DNA of 64,000 nt from Methanobrevibacter sp. Lineage in GTDB: Archaea; Methanobacteriota; Methanobacteria; Methanobacteriales; Methanobacteriaceae. Of this stretch, positions 45,511 to 54,726 are shown one piece after another. The stretch covers positions 31,720 to 95,719 of the forward strand of contig NZ_JAGAXX010000051.1 in NCBI RefSeq assembly GCF_017940815.1, written 5' to 3'. Made by a program: the position numbers and the translations under genes. The first letter of the stretch is position 1, and the number at the start of each line of letters is the position of its first letter. The notes beneath the pieces were generated by a model. The model had not been told where the DNA came from, did no database searches, and saw only the letters and a program-made list of their open reading frames with translations.

Positions 45511-46488
45511 ATGTTTTCTAAAGCTACCATTAAAGAGCGTAGACAATACTATCGTGAAGAATGGGACCCAAAAGACCTGCCAGACTTTATCGCAACCGAT
45601 ATCAAAAAGAGAGAATTCGGTTTTGACCATAACGGACGTGGCCCTAATGACAGGTATAAGGTATTCAGAGGACCTGAATCTTTACGTAAATTCTTAAGAT
45701 ACAAGGCTCCTTTTGCGGCATACATCTCAGTGGCCTTTTACAACAATCCAAAAAGAAGGGAAGACTGGCAAAAGGCAGAATACATTTTCGATGTTGATGC
45801 AAAGGACATTCCAATCAGGTCTTGCCAATGCAATGGAGTGTGTGAAACTTGTCTAGGTGAAGCTTTAGAAATAGTTAACAGTTTAATTGATACATTGCAA
45901 GGCGATTTAGGATTAAAAAACATTCATTTAATCTATTCAGGAAGAGGATATCACATTAGAATCCTTGATGAGGACATGATGCTAGCCGGAAGCGAGCTAA
46001 GGTCAGAAGTATTGAAGTATGCTGCAGGTGCAGAAGTTCCAAAGTCCCAGTTCATGAACTCAGAGGTTTCCAACCAGAGCTTCAACTTTGAGCATTTCAC
46101 AATTCCAATTGGTTATCAAAAGATATTTACAGACAAGGTCAAATTCAACATCATGCACTTGGTGGGCAATGAAAAGATTGATGGAATCAATCCAAAATTA
46201 ATGAAGGACATCATGGCTTCAAGACACCACTTAGAGCAAGACAATTGGGGTTACTTCAAACGTGACATTGGTCCTAGACGTTACAAGAATCTTGTTGAGG
46301 CAATGGCAAGAGTCAATCTTGCAACAATTGACGCTAAAGTTTCTATTGACCTTAAAAGGATTTTAAGATTACCTTCATCACTTCACTCAAAGGTAAGCAT
46401 GAAATGTATGGAAGTTAAAAATCGTGAAACCTTCGATCCTTTTGATAAGGCCGTTCCAAAATTCGTTTATGAAAGAAAAGGTGTTTAA
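45511..46488 (+). CDS. priS: DNA primase catalytic subunit
   Basis: The polymerising subunit of the archaeal primase (325 residues). YIFDVDAKD at about residues 91-99 carries the two catalytic aspartates, followed by a zinc motif CQCNGVCETC (about 109-118) and the YSGRGYHIR nucleotide-binding motif (about 150-158). The ending LPSSLHSKVSMKC is also typical. The small gene at 46490 follows after one base. Together with priL it makes RNA and DNA primers for replication. Confidence 0.93.
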   Translation: MFSKATIKERRQYYREEWDPKDLPDFIATDIKKREFGFDHNGRGPNDRYKVFRGPESLRKFLRYKAPFAAYISVAFYNNPKRREDWQKAEYIFDVDAKDIPIRSCQCNGVCETCLGEALEIVNSLIDTLQGDLGLKNIHLIYSGRGYHIRILDEDMMLAGSELRSEVLKYAAGAEVPKSQFMNSEVSNQSFNFEHFTIPIGYQKIFTDKVKFNIMHLVGNEKIDGINPKLMKDIMASRHHLEQDNWGYFKRDIGPRRYKNLVEAMARVNLATIDAKVSIDLKRILRLPSSLHSKVSMKCMEVKNRETFDPFDKAVPKFVYERKGV

Positions 46489-46489
46489 T

Positions 46490-46747
46490 ATGGAAAATGT
46501 TTTAAAAGAGATACTGAGAAAAAACCCTTATTTTGAAGAAGTTAATGAAAATAGATTTGTTCCAGAATATTTGGGACTAATTGTAAATGGCGTTGTGGTA
46601 TATCACGTTAATTGGATTGATATTGTAGAAAAAGAGATTATTTTCATGCATAAGGATATTCAAACCCATCCTATCGTTTCATTAGTATTGGAAAACCTTA
46701 ACTCATTGATGATTATAACATCAGACGGCATAAAAGAAGTATTATGA
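46490..46747 (+). CDS. Small conserved-looking protein downstream of priS
   Basis: An 85-residue protein without recognised motifs, mixed alpha/beta in appearance and highly hydrophobic in its core (LGLIVNGVVVYHVNWIDIVEKEI). It starts one base after the priS stop codon with GGTG seven bases upstream of the ATG, so it is translated with priS. An open frame extends 66 bases into priS but has no ribosome site. A replication-related role is possible by position only. Confidence 0.6.
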   Translation: MENVLKEILRKNPYFEEVNENRFVPEYLGLIVNGVVVYHVNWIDIVEKEIIFMHKDIQTHPIVSLVLENLNSLMIITSDGIKEVL

Positions 46748-46749
46748 GT

Positions 46750-47322
46750 TTAGTCTGTTTCCAAACACTTAACCTTTATTTTTTGAGAGATTTCATCAGG
46801 AGAACCATCAGCAGGAACCACATTCCAGTTATAGGTAAATTTTTGTGATCTTAAACGGTTCTCCCTTAAAGAGTCAATATTTTCAAACATTTCTGTTTCT
46901 TCATTACGGGAGCCTATTCTTCTCAATGATTCCTCAGGAGTAATGTCCAAAAAGAACATACAATCGGATGTTGGAAGAACAAATGCCACAATCTTGTATA
47001 CAATTGTATTGACAACATTTGGAAGATACATCACCGCCAGAATATATCTTGAAAAGATTAAAACATCAACATCCTTATTGTAATAATACATATGAACTGA
47101 CCTAATTGCATCCAGCCCAAAATTAAGAGTTGCCCTTATATGATTTAGTTTACCCTCTTTTAAAAGAGCCTGTTTTGATTTTCTACCGAATTTATTGTCA
47201 TTGCAGGGATGGGACCTCACAACAACATCTCTTCCTTGCCGCCTATACATTTCTGCAAGAAGATTTACCTGTGTGTCCTTTCCTGACCCATCCAATCCAT
47301 CTATGACAATAAATTTCTTCAT
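46750..47322 (-). CDS. tmk: Thymidylate kinase-like P-loop kinase
   Basis: A 190-residue nucleotide kinase. The P-loop GLDGSGKDT (residues 8-16) and the later FSRYILAVMY (equivalent of the DR[YF] motif, with Ser in place of Asp) and lid region RRIGSRNEETEMFEN place it in the thymidylate kinase family, which makes dTDP from dTMP. The usual DRY motif is altered, so it may act on another nucleoside monophosphate. It is convergent with the small gene downstream of priS, with two bases between stop codons. Confidence 0.7.
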   Translation of the reverse strand: MKKFIVIDGLDGSGKDTQVNLLAEMYRRQGRDVVVRSHPCNDNKFGRKSKQALLKEGKLNHIRATLNFGLDAIRSVHMYYYNKDVDVLIFSRYILAVMYLPNVVNTIVYKIVAFVLPTSDCMFFLDITPEESLRRIGSRNEETEMFENIDSLRENRLRSQKFTYNWNVVPADGSPDEISQKIKVKCLETD

Positions 47323-47338
47323 AAAATATCACTTAATC

Positions 47339-48478
47339 TTACTTTGAAGGCATGCTTGCTGATTCAATTGGGTAGAATTCAGTGTATTTGGAATTTCTCT
47401 CTATTGGATTCCTACCTAGGTTTCTTACGATATTGCCTAAGGTTCCAATAGATGCATCAACTCCATCAGGTGCACCTGAAGCAGCAGACAATTCATCTCC
47501 ACCTAAGGTTCCACCCAAATCGTTTGCACCAGCTGTAAGTGAAACTTGTGCGAATCTGAATCCCATCTTTACCCAGGAAACTTGGATATTAGGAATCAAG
47601 TCCCTAAGCATTAATCTTGAAACAGCATATAATTTCAAGTCCTCAGTTCCAGTAGCTCCCAAATTGGATTGTCCTTCTAAAAATATCGGTGAAAACTCAT
47701 GCATGAATGTCATTGGAATGAATTCTGTGAATCCATGAGTATCTTCCTGAAGCTTGCGTATAATGTCGATGTGTTCAACTCTTTCCTCTAAAGTTTCAAC
47801 ATGTCCGTACATTATAGTTGCGGAACCAGGGATTCCGACTTCGTGAGCTGTCTTAACGATATCAATCCATTCTGAAACACTTACCTTTTCAGGACAAATC
47901 AAGTCTCTGGAACGGTCTGTTAAGATTTCGGCAGCAGTTCCAGGTAATGTGTCAAGACCTGCATCTTTAAGTCTTTCACAACCTTCTGCAATGTCAATTC
48001 CAGATACCCTACATGCATCGTTAATCATTGTCGGTGAAAAACCGTGAATCATGACATCAGGATATTCATCCTTCAATAAAGTCATCAAATGTTCATAATA
48101 TTCAATGTCTGCATCTGGAAGTACTCCACCCATTACACAAAATTCATGAGCTCCCTTTTCAACGGCCCCTTGCGCTTTAGCTAAAATTTGCTCATCATTT
48201 AGAATATATGCTTCAGGGTCATCGGCGTCTTTTCCAAATGCACAAAAACCACATCTAACTGTACATATATTAGTAAAGTTAATATTACAGTTGTTAATGA
48301 ATGTAACGTCATTTCCGACGATTTCTTGTCTTAAATAGTCTGCAGTTGCTAGTAAAGGATATAAATCAGACCCTTTTATATTCATTAAGTGATTTCCTTC
48401 CTCAACAGAGATTGGCTCATCCAATGCCTTGGTCAAAATCCTTTCTGTTTCAGAGGAAATTGGTAGTTTATCAAACAT
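47339..48478 (-). CDS. cofH: FO synthase subunit 2 (radical SAM)
   Basis: With CofG, this radical SAM enzyme joins tyrosine and the diaminouracil to form FO, the chromophore of coenzyme F420. The cluster motif CTVRCGFCAF (CxxxCxxC) is at about residues 72-81, followed by FCVMGGVLPD and the C-terminal GANDLGGTLGG typical of CofH. Length 379. The partner cofG is not in this window. It lies 16 bases upstream of the tmk-like gene on the same strand. Confidence 0.92.
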   Translation of the reverse strand: MFDKLPISSETERILTKALDEPISVEEGNHLMNIKGSDLYPLLATADYLRQEIVGNDVTFINNCNINFTNICTVRCGFCAFGKDADDPEAYILNDEQILAKAQGAVEKGAHEFCVMGGVLPDADIEYYEHLMTLLKDEYPDVMIHGFSPTMINDACRVSGIDIAEGCERLKDAGLDTLPGTAAEILTDRSRDLICPEKVSVSEWIDIVKTAHEVGIPGSATIMYGHVETLEERVEHIDIIRKLQEDTHGFTEFIPMTFMHEFSPIFLEGQSNLGATGTEDLKLYAVSRLMLRDLIPNIQVSWVKMGFRFAQVSLTAGANDLGGTLGGDELSAASGAPDGVDASIGTLGNIVRNLGRNPIERNSKYTEFYPIESASMPSK

Positions 48479-48675
48479 GATTATATATTATTATTAAATC
48501 AAATAAAAAGGTTACTATTAAGTAATCCCAATGTATGAAAATGTACAATAAGATAAATAGAAATATATCAATAATATTCAAAATCTTTAAAATTGAGTGG
48601 ATAAAAATAATTTAAATATATTTTTATAGTATTCTTTATATATTTTAATTAAACAATTAATGCAACGTGATAGAT

Positions 48676-49167
48676 ATGGACAGTAGTGAAGCTATTTATT
48701 ATGGTTTTAAGGATACTGAAATAGACTTTATAGTCAGCGCTCCTTGTGACAACTTCTCAAAATTGATTGAAATGATTGATGAGGACGATGAAATCATCCA
48801 TGTGCCAGTTACCCATGAAGAGGAAGGAATTGGCATATGTGCAGGAGCATATCTAGGCGGCAAGAAACCGGCAATCCTAATGGGAAATTCAGGATTTGGA
48901 AACTCCATTAACGCATTGAAGTCCCTTATGGAACTTTATGAGATTCCTCTGATAATTGTAATAAGCCACAGAGACAGCGAAGAGCATACAATTCATGATG
49001 AATCCCTAATGGAAGAGTCAACACCAAGAATATTGGAAGCAATGGGATTTAAGTTTTTCAAGCCTGGAAATGGAGAGGCAGCATATACAGACATCAGATT
49101 ATCAAGGGACTTATGTGAAGAAGAGGGAAAACCCGTAAGCATAATCCTGGATGAACATTATTGGTGA
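48676..49167 (+). CDS. comD: Sulfopyruvate decarboxylase subunit alpha
   Basis: ComD and ComE together decarboxylate sulfopyruvate to sulfoacetaldehyde on the way to coenzyme M. ComD is the N-terminal, pyrimidine-binding half of a thiamine diphosphate enzyme: APCDNFSKLIEMIDEDDEI, then HVPVTHEEEGIGICAGAYLGG with the glutamate that activates the cofactor. 163 residues. A GTG nine bases upstream is in frame, but GTGAT there serves better as the ribosome site for the ATG at 48676. comE follows after four bases. Confidence 0.9.
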   Translation: MDSSEAIYYGFKDTEIDFIVSAPCDNFSKLIEMIDEDDEIIHVPVTHEEEGIGICAGAYLGGKKPAILMGNSGFGNSINALKSLMELYEIPLIIVISHRDSEEHTIHDESLMEESTPRILEAMGFKFFKPGNGEAAYTDIRLSRDLCEEEGKPVSIILDEHYW

Positions 49168-49171
49168 TACC

Positions 49172-49708
49172 ATGGCAAGATACGAAGCGATTAAGGAAAT
49201 AATGGACAATATCGAAGATGAACTCGTGGTTTGCAATATCGGCTACACCTCAAGGGAACTGTATGAAATCAATGACCGGTCTAAAAACTTCTACATGCTC
49301 GGGTCAATGGGACTTGCCTCATCAATAGGACTCGGTCTTGCAATAGCCAAGCCACATGAAAAGGTTGTTGTAATAGACGGGGACGGATCCCTTTTGATGA
49401 ATATGAGCTCACTTGTAACAATCTTTGCAAACAACCCTTCAAACCTGACTTGGATTCTAATCAATAACGGCGCATACGGTTCTGATGATAAGCAAAACAC
49501 CTATTCAAAATCAGTCGATTTTGTCAATATCGCAAAAAGCATAGGCTTTAAAAACATCCATTACTATGATGAAATTGACTTAAAAGAAATTATCAACAGT
49601 GATGATGCAAGCTTTATAGTTTACAATACCGATGCGGGCAATTCAGATGTGGCGCAAATAGACCTGGACCCTATCACCATCAAGGAAAGATTCATTAAAT
49701 CAATTTAA
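49172..49708 (+). CDS. comE: Sulfopyruvate decarboxylase subunit beta
   Basis: The diphosphate-binding half of the coenzyme M pathway decarboxylase. MLGSMGLASSIGLGLAIA and DGDGSLLMNMSSL...NNGAYG form the thiamine diphosphate and Mg binding motif (GDGS...N). 178 residues. The ATG at 49172 has GGTGAT upstream; an in-frame ATG at 49151 lies inside comD. It ends convergently with the small membrane protein gene, overlapping it by four bases. Confidence 0.9.
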   Translation: MARYEAIKEIMDNIEDELVVCNIGYTSRELYEINDRSKNFYMLGSMGLASSIGLGLAIAKPHEKVVVIDGDGSLLMNMSSLVTIFANNPSNLTWILINNGAYGSDDKQNTYSKSVDFVNIAKSIGFKNIHYYDEIDLKEIINSDDASFIVYNTDAGNSDVAQIDLDPITIKERFIKSI

Positions 49709-49965
49709 TTAATGAATCTTCTCACTACAAATCCTATTCCCCTGCACACAGCATAATAGAACAATCCAATTAAAAACACCACCACAACAGCAGATAAAAA
49801 CAACAGAAAGCTTATTCTCAACATTGGAGGGAATGTGAAAATCATATTGCCTAAAAAGAATAAAGTGAAAATTGCAACACCCAACAATTTGGCCTTGGAT
49901 AGCCTGCCATCAACATAGAGTATATCCTCAATCAAATCATTAAATGTGAATTCCGCATAAGACAT
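49705..49965 (-). CDS. Small two-segment membrane protein
   Basis: About 86 residues: a short polar N-terminus (FTFNDLIEDILYVDGRLSKA), then two membrane segments (KLLGVAIFTLFFLGNMIF and FLLFLSAVVVVFLIGLFYY) and a basic end (FVVRRFIN). No family recognised. An in-frame start exists at 50052, but the added residues are low-complexity and the spacing to 49965 lacks a ribosome site; the chosen ATG begins the conserved-looking part. Confidence 0.45.
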   Translation of the reverse strand: MSYAEFTFNDLIEDILYVDGRLSKAKLLGVAIFTLFFLGNMIFTFPPMLRISFLLFLSAVVVVFLIGLFYYAVCRGIGFVVRRFIN

Positions 49966-50091
49966 GATAATAAATATATTTTTGGCAACTAATAAATGTT
50001 TATTAAAGGGTAATAAGTTATTAAAAAACAGATATAAACAAATACAATTCATATATAAAGATTTAATCTTTTAACATAAACAAATAATACC

Positions 50092-50352
50092 ATGGACGAA
50101 AGAGAATTCTATGGAATTTTAGGATATATTAAAATCTCTCCTTACAGAACAAACACCTTAAAAACAATAGGTAATGAACTTAAGATACCTTCAGAAATAG
50201 CTAAGGAACTAGATGTGAGGACCAGCCAAGTGTCAGCAGCACTTCATGACCTAAAAGAAAAAAAATTGGTGGTTTGCGTCAATGAAGATGCAAGAAAAGG
50301 AAGACTATACAAATGCACACAATTAGGGCTGGAAATAATGGAAAAATTATAA
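50092..50352 (+). CDS. Winged-helix transcriptional regulator (paralogue)
   Basis: An 86-residue single-domain DNA-binding protein, paralogous to the gene at 546-803. HTH at about residues 31-55 (IPSEIAKELDVRTSQVSAAL) and a basic wing ARKGRLYKCTQLG. Both start with a short segment containing GYxxIS(P/T)YR. It is divergent from the small membrane protein and could regulate it or itself. Confidence 0.75.
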   Translation: MDEREFYGILGYIKISPYRTNTLKTIGNELKIPSEIAKELDVRTSQVSAALHDLKEKKLVVCVNEDARKGRLYKCTQLGLEIMEKL

Positions 50353-50432
50353 AAAAAAACACTAATTTTAAAAATAAAATTCACTAATGTATTTTAAAAA
50401 AAACTAAAAAAAAAGTAGAGCATGATAAAGAG

Positions 50433-50720
50433 TTATGATGAACTCATCTCATTTTCAGATCTAGTAACTAAATCAGAGAGTGAATTGCGAACATTCTCAG
50501 GAATAGAATTATCATCTTTATCAGCGATTAATTGAGCAATGATTTTACATAAAACAAAAATGGCATGTTTATGCTCAGCTTTAGTCTTATGAATATGATG
50601 GGGACTAATTTTCAGGGAGATATATTCGCTGCAATCATTTGTTATTTGATCATCTTCTGCTAAATATTTTAACACATATACTAAAAATTGATGTAATTGT
50701 ATCATTTCGTCTTTATACAT
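50433..50720 (-). CDS. UPF0058 family protein
   Basis: A 95-residue protein matching the archaeal UPF0058 family: MxxDEMIQLHQFLVYVLKYL at the start and SPHHIHKTKAEHKHAIFVLC in the middle, where the histidine cluster could bind a metal ion. The function is unknown. It is divergent from the cPGS gene and stands alone. Confidence 0.8.
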   Translation of the reverse strand: MYKDEMIQLHQFLVYVLKYLAEDDQITNDCSEYISLKISPHHIHKTKAEHKHAIFVLCKIIAQLIADKDDNSIPENVRNSLSDLVTRSENEMSSS

Positions 50721-50930
50721 AGATATCTAACCCATATTAACTAATTTCAGTTAGTTAAAAATTAACTCCTTAATTCTATACATTAATATTAACAACTAAT
50801 AATATTTAAACCTTGCATTTAAAAATACCTTACATTATTTACGAGTTCATGTAAATCTTTATAAAACCTAAACTGAGGTTTAAAAAAAATATCATCTAAC
50901 TTATTATATATAAAAACAATATAAAGTATT

Positions 50931-52310
50931 ATGAAATCATTAACTAAAATGCTCTGTTTAGTTGACGGTGAACACTACCTACCAGTCACACAAGAAGCAA
51001 TAGATACCCTGAACAACCTCGAACACATTGATATTGCAGGTGCCGTTTTTATTGGAGGAACTGAAAAGCTTAGAGATGATTCTGAAGAGTCATATTCACA
51101 AAAGCTTGGAATTCCAGTTCAATTTGCAAAGGACAAGGACATACCTTACGATATCATTGTTGAAATGATTAGAAAATATGATATTGAAACAGTATTCGAC
51201 TTAAGTGACGAGCCAATTCTAGACTATCCGAAAAGATTCAAGATTGCATGCAAGGTGTTGAATGAGGGAATCACATATGAGGGACCTGATTTCAAATTCG
51301 AACCAACATCACAGTATGACGTTATGGAAAAGCCTTCAATAACAATCCTTGGAACCGGAAAACGTATCGGAAAAACAGCCGTATCCGGCTTCGTGGCAAG
51401 GCTGATAGATAAAAACGGCTACGAACCATGCGTAATCGCAATGGGAAGAGGAGGACCGGAGAAACCTGAAATTGTTCATGGTGAAGATCTTGAAATCAAT
51501 GCGGAATTTTTGCTTGCACAATCTGAAAAGGGAGTGCATGCAGCAAGTGACCACTGGGAAGATGCATTGATGAGTAGAATCCTGACAATCGGATGCAGAC
51601 GTTGCGGAGGCGGAATGGCGGGTGAAGTATTCCTCACAAATATGAAAAAAGGAGCAAAACTAGCTAATGAGGTCGACTCCAAGTTTGCTATTTTTGAAGG
51701 CAGTGGTGCTGCAATACCTCCAATCAAGACAAATAAAAAGATTGCATTGATCGGAGCAAACCAACCAATTGCAAACCTGACAACCTACTTTGGACCTTAC
51801 CGGGTGGGACTTGGAGATTTGGTTATTCTAACAATGTGCGAAGAGCCAATGTGTTCAGATGATAAAATTAAAGAAATTGAAGAGTTTGTAGGCGAGGTCA
51901 ATCCAGATGCAACAGTAATCTCAACTGTGTTCAGGCCTAAGCCATTGGACAACATTGAAGGCAAAAATGTACTCTTTGCAACAACCGCCCCTGAAGCAGT
52001 TAAAGACAAATTAGTCGAATACCTTGAAAACAATTACCACTGCAATGTTGTCGGAACCACCGCACACCTATCCAACAGACCCTTGCTTCGTGAAGACATG
52101 GCAAAATATATGGATAAGGCAGATGTTATGCTAACTGAGCTTAAAGCGGCCGCTGTTGATGTTGCAACAAAAGATGCAATAGCTCATGGATTAGATGTAG
52201 TCTACTGCGACAATATTCCAGTACCTATAAATGATTCATACCCTGATTTGAATGAATCTGTAATAAAATTAGTTGACTCAGCAATTGATGATTTTAACAA
52301 ATCATCATAA
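50931..52310 (+). CDS. Cyclic 2,3-diphosphoglycerate synthetase
   Basis: Makes cyclic 2,3-diphosphoglycerate, the abundant intracellular thermoprotectant and phosphate store of Methanobacteriales, from 2,3-bisphosphoglycerate and ATP. The 459-residue length is right. A P-loop-like [14 protein letters not shown] is at about residues 138-151, and [26 protein letters not shown] and [10 protein letters not shown] are recognisable family segments. Single gene with an AT-rich promoter. Confidence 0.88.
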   Translation: MKSLTKMLCLVDGEHYLPVTQEAIDTLNNLEHIDIAGAVFIGGTEKLRDDSEESYSQKLGIPVQFAKDKDIPYDIIVEMIRKYDIETVFDLSDEPILDYPKRFKIACKVLNEGITYEGPDFKFEPTSQYDVMEKPSITILGTGKRIGKTAVSGFVARLIDKNGYEPCVIAMGRGGPEKPEIVHGEDLEINAEFLLAQSEKGVHAASDHWEDALMSRILTIGCRRCGGGMAGEVFLTNMKKGAKLANEVDSKFAIFEGSGAAIPPIKTNKKIALIGANQPIANLTTYFGPYRVGLGDLVILTMCEEPMCSDDKIKEIEEFVGEVNPDATVISTVFRPKPLDNIEGKNVLFATTAPEAVKDKLVEYLENNYHCNVVGTTAHLSNRPLLREDMAKYMDKADVMLTELKAAAVDVATKDAIAHGLDVVYCDNIPVPINDSYPDLNESVIKLVDSAIDDFNKSS

Positions 52311-52337
52311 TATTCTTTTTTTAAAATAAGATAAAAT

Positions 52338-52362
52338 AAATGAGAAAATATTTTCCTCATTT
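52338..52362 (-). terminator. Stem-loop terminator of cobM
   Basis: AAATGAG-N11-CTCATTT followed by ATTTTATC on the minus strand, overlapping the end of the cobM gene. Confidence 0.4.
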
Positions 52363-53113
52363 AACGATATTCATGTTTAAAGTTTTTGTCATATAACTTG
52401 GATGCATTAAAGTCGCCTGGGTCTAGGACATCTCCCACCACAATCATTGCAGTCTTTGTTATATTAGCATCTTTAACCTTTTGTGCAATATCCTTGAGGG
52501 TTCCTCTGATTATTTGTTGGTCTGGCCAAGTTGCCTTTTTGACAACTGCAACTGGAGTGGTTTCCTCATAACCTTCAAGCAATTCATCAACCACCTTGTC
52601 AATCATGCCTATTCCCAAAAAGATGCACATAGTTGCATGGTGCTTTGAGAAACTTGCAAGGCTTTCTCCAGCAGGTTTTGGAGTTCTTCCTTCAGGACGA
52701 GTGATTATTACACTTTGTGAAATCTCAGGCAATGTCAACTCAGCTTCTAGAACACTAGCAGTACCGAACAGTGAGCTTACACCGGGAATGATTTCATATT
52801 CAATGTCATGTTTTTTAAGTTCTCGAATCTGTTCACCAATTGCCCCATAAATTGAAGGGTCACCTGTATGTACACGGGCAACCAGTTTACCCTCATTGAC
52901 CGCTTCTGTGATTATGCCATCTGTTTCTTCGAGATTTAAGTAAGCACTGTTGTGAATCTCACAGTCATCACGAGCAGGACTTAAGACATCCTTGTTTACA
53001 AGAGAACCTGCATAAATAATTACATCAGCTTGTTCAATAACCTTCCTTCCTTTTACAGTTATTAAATCAGGATCTCCCGGACCTGCACCAATAAAAATAA
53101 CTTTACCTTTCAT
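52361..53113 (-). CDS. cobM: Cobalt-precorrin-4 C11-methyltransferase
   Basis: A SAM-dependent methyltransferase of corrin-ring synthesis (CbiF/CobM). 250 residues. VIFIGAGPGDPDLITVKG at the start, the SAM-binding VARVHTGDPSIYGAIGEQI at about residues 78-96, and the TRPEGRTPKP segment are specific for this methylation step. Corrinoids are central to methyl transfer in methanogenesis and to the MetE-like enzyme at 58654. It stands apart from other cobalamin genes. Confidence 0.92.
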   Translation of the reverse strand: MKGKVIFIGAGPGDPDLITVKGRKVIEQADVIIYAGSLVNKDVLSPARDDCEIHNSAYLNLEETDGIITEAVNEGKLVARVHTGDPSIYGAIGEQIRELKKHDIEYEIIPGVSSLFGTASVLEAELTLPEISQSVIITRPEGRTPKPAGESLASFSKHHATMCIFLGIGMIDKVVDELLEGYEETTPVAVVKKATWPDQQIIRGTLKDIAQKVKDANITKTAMIVVGDVLDPGDFNASKLYDKNFKHEYR

Positions 53114-53197
53114 ACCATTATCTTTAATTACAATATTATATAAATATTGACTTTTAATATGAGCAAACTTTATTAATTTCTAAAATAACTAAAAAAT

Positions 53198-53590
53198 ATG
53201 GACAATAAAGGTTTCATTTCAATTGAATATCTATTTGCATTATTTATAGTTATAATTATTGCTCTAGGAGTGTTATTTTTTACTTCATCTGCATTATCAT
53301 CGAGTTTCAATATTGATGATAGCGTATCCCATAGACTAATCTTGGATGAGGTGGCAAACCAAATAAACCAGGTAAACTCAAATGGTGAGGGATACTCTAA
53401 AAAGATTAATTTGCCCTCAGACAAAGGATATTATGAATTAACAATTAATAAAAACAAGCTGATAATTGAGTATGATGGTAAGAAGGGAGAAACATTACTC
53501 CCTTTGGTTAATATTGATTCTAAAGATAAGCTGATTAGCGGCAGGAGTTATCTGATAACCAAAACAGATGAGGGGATTGTGATATCATGA
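53198..53590 (+). CDS. Prepilin-like protein with class III signal peptide (1)
   Basis: A 130-residue type IV pilin-like protein. The N-terminus reads NKGFISIEYLFALFIVIIIA: the short polar leader ending in G, then F-x-S-x-E-Y and a 20-residue hydrophobic helix, as in archaeal class III signal peptides cut by EppA-type peptidases. The rest is a beta-rich polar domain. It overlaps the next gene by four bases (ATGA), which has the same type of signal. Probably a minor pilin or surface component; no pilus ATPase is nearby. Confidence 0.75.
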   Translation: MDNKGFISIEYLFALFIVIIIALGVLFFTSSALSSSFNIDDSVSHRLILDEVANQINQVNSNGEGYSKKINLPSDKGYYELTINKNKLIIEYDGKKGETLLPLVNIDSKDKLISGRSYLITKTDEGIVIS

Positions 53591-54084
53591 CCGACAATAA
53601 CGGACAAGTTTCGGCAGAATTCCTATTCCTTTTTGGGGTTTTGATATTGATTGTAATGCTTGCAATTGTTTTTGTAGCCCAAGAGCAGGAACTCAACACG
53701 GCAATGGCCGCTGCAAGAAACGGTGCCAATGAGGGTCTTTCAACTTCTTCAAGTGCAATCTATCCAGAAGACACATACAGAGATTATTCAACATCAAAAA
53801 CAACATTACTCTTTCCATATTCTGTTGAAATAGTCAATGTATCCTATACTGACTTGGGATATGATGCAAATTATGATAAAAAAAGAGTGCAATTCAAGGT
53901 TTATGCAAAAACATCAGACAGATTCAGTCATGATGAATTAGTGTCAATTGGCGACAGGATCAATTATAATTTAAGAAAATCCGTTGCCATTAGCTTCAAC
54001 TCGACATCGGCAACAAATAAATTGTACAATCCGGTATTTTCGCCACATTATGTTTACACTACCGCTAATGTTAAATGGGTTTGA
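53587..54084 (+). CDS. Prepilin-like protein with class III signal peptide (2)
   Basis: A 165-residue partner of the previous gene. NNGQVSAEFLFLFGVLILIV shows the class III motif G/Q-x-S-x-E-F followed by a hydrophobic helix; a polar extracellular domain rich in Tyr and Ser follows. The translational overlap suggests that equal amounts of both subunits are made, perhaps to form a heteromeric pseudopilus. Confidence 0.75.
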   Translation: MTDNNGQVSAEFLFLFGVLILIVMLAIVFVAQEQELNTAMAAARNGANEGLSTSSSAIYPEDTYRDYSTSKTTLLFPYSVEIVNVSYTDLGYDANYDKKRVQFKVYAKTSDRFSHDELVSIGDRINYNLRKSVAISFNSTSATNKLYNPVFSPHYVYTTANVKWV

Positions 54085-54100
54085 AAATATATTCATAAAC

Positions 54101-54472
54101 ATGTCTAGGTATGAAAAAGGTAAAGAAGTTTTGGAAGGCATTCAGGAAAGGTCTGTTGAGGAAATCTTTGAGGGCATTGAAGATATCGCTCCCGACATGT
54201 CACGATTTGTTGTTGAATTCCCCTATGCTGAAATATATACACGTGAGGAAGTGGATTTAAAGACCCGTGAATTGTGTACAGTTGCGGCACTGACAACCCT
54301 TGGAACAATCCCTCAATTGAAAGATCACATCAATGCTGCATTGAATGTTGGAAACACTCCAACTGAAATTGTTGAAATCATAATGCAAATGAGTGCCTAT
54401 TGTGGTTTTCCAAAGTCAATCAATGGCGTGGTGGCCGCAAAGGAAGTATTCACTGAAAGGGATTTGATATAG
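54101..54472 (+). CDS. Carboxymuconolactone decarboxylase family protein
   Basis: A 123-residue AhpD/CMD-fold protein. LKTRELCTVAALTTLG (residues ~50-65) and the segment HINAALNVGNTPTEIVEIIMQ are the usual CMD signature; AYCGFPKSI supplies the second Cys position. Archaeal homologues are often disulfide reductases or of unknown role. The chosen ATG begins the conserved N-terminus; a longer open frame upstream overlaps the prepilin gene and has no ribosome site. Confidence 0.8.
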   Translation: MSRYEKGKEVLEGIQERSVEEIFEGIEDIAPDMSRFVVEFPYAEIYTREEVDLKTRELCTVAALTTLGTIPQLKDHINAALNVGNTPTEIVEIIMQMSAYCGFPKSINGVVAAKEVFTERDLI

Positions 54473-54479
54473 TGATAAA

Positions 54480-54725
54480 ATGTATGAATTGGATGGAATC
54501 AGCATTTCCGATGTTAATTATGACAGGGTATGTCTGAACTGCAAGCATTTGCAGACTAACGTCCAGTTATACGGACCTGCACAGGGAATGAAATGCACCC
54601 GTGGAATGAGCCAGACAAATCCAGATGATTCATGCAGCATGTTCGAGCCGAATACAAGCGTTGACAATCAGGATTTGAACAGATACTTCAACAAAAAGCA
54701 AAAATTGGATGTTTGGAAAAGATAG
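54480..54725 (+). CDS. Small cysteine-containing protein
   Basis: An 81-residue protein with CLNCKHLQTN near residue 18, then KCTRGM and SCSMFEP, so four cysteines spaced like a small metal or iron-sulfur site. No family recognised. GTGATAAA precedes the ATG, seven bases after the CMD gene. Its stop codon lies one base before the next gene. Confidence 0.6.
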   Translation: MYELDGISISDVNYDRVCLNCKHLQTNVQLYGPAQGMKCTRGMSQTNPDDSCSMFEPNTSVDNQDLNRYFNKKQKLDVWKR

Positions 54726-54726
54726 A

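Noticed and set aside
46424..46489. Upstream extension of the small gene after priS
   Set aside because: It would overlap priS by 65 bases and has no ribosome site, while GGTG precedes the ATG at 46490.
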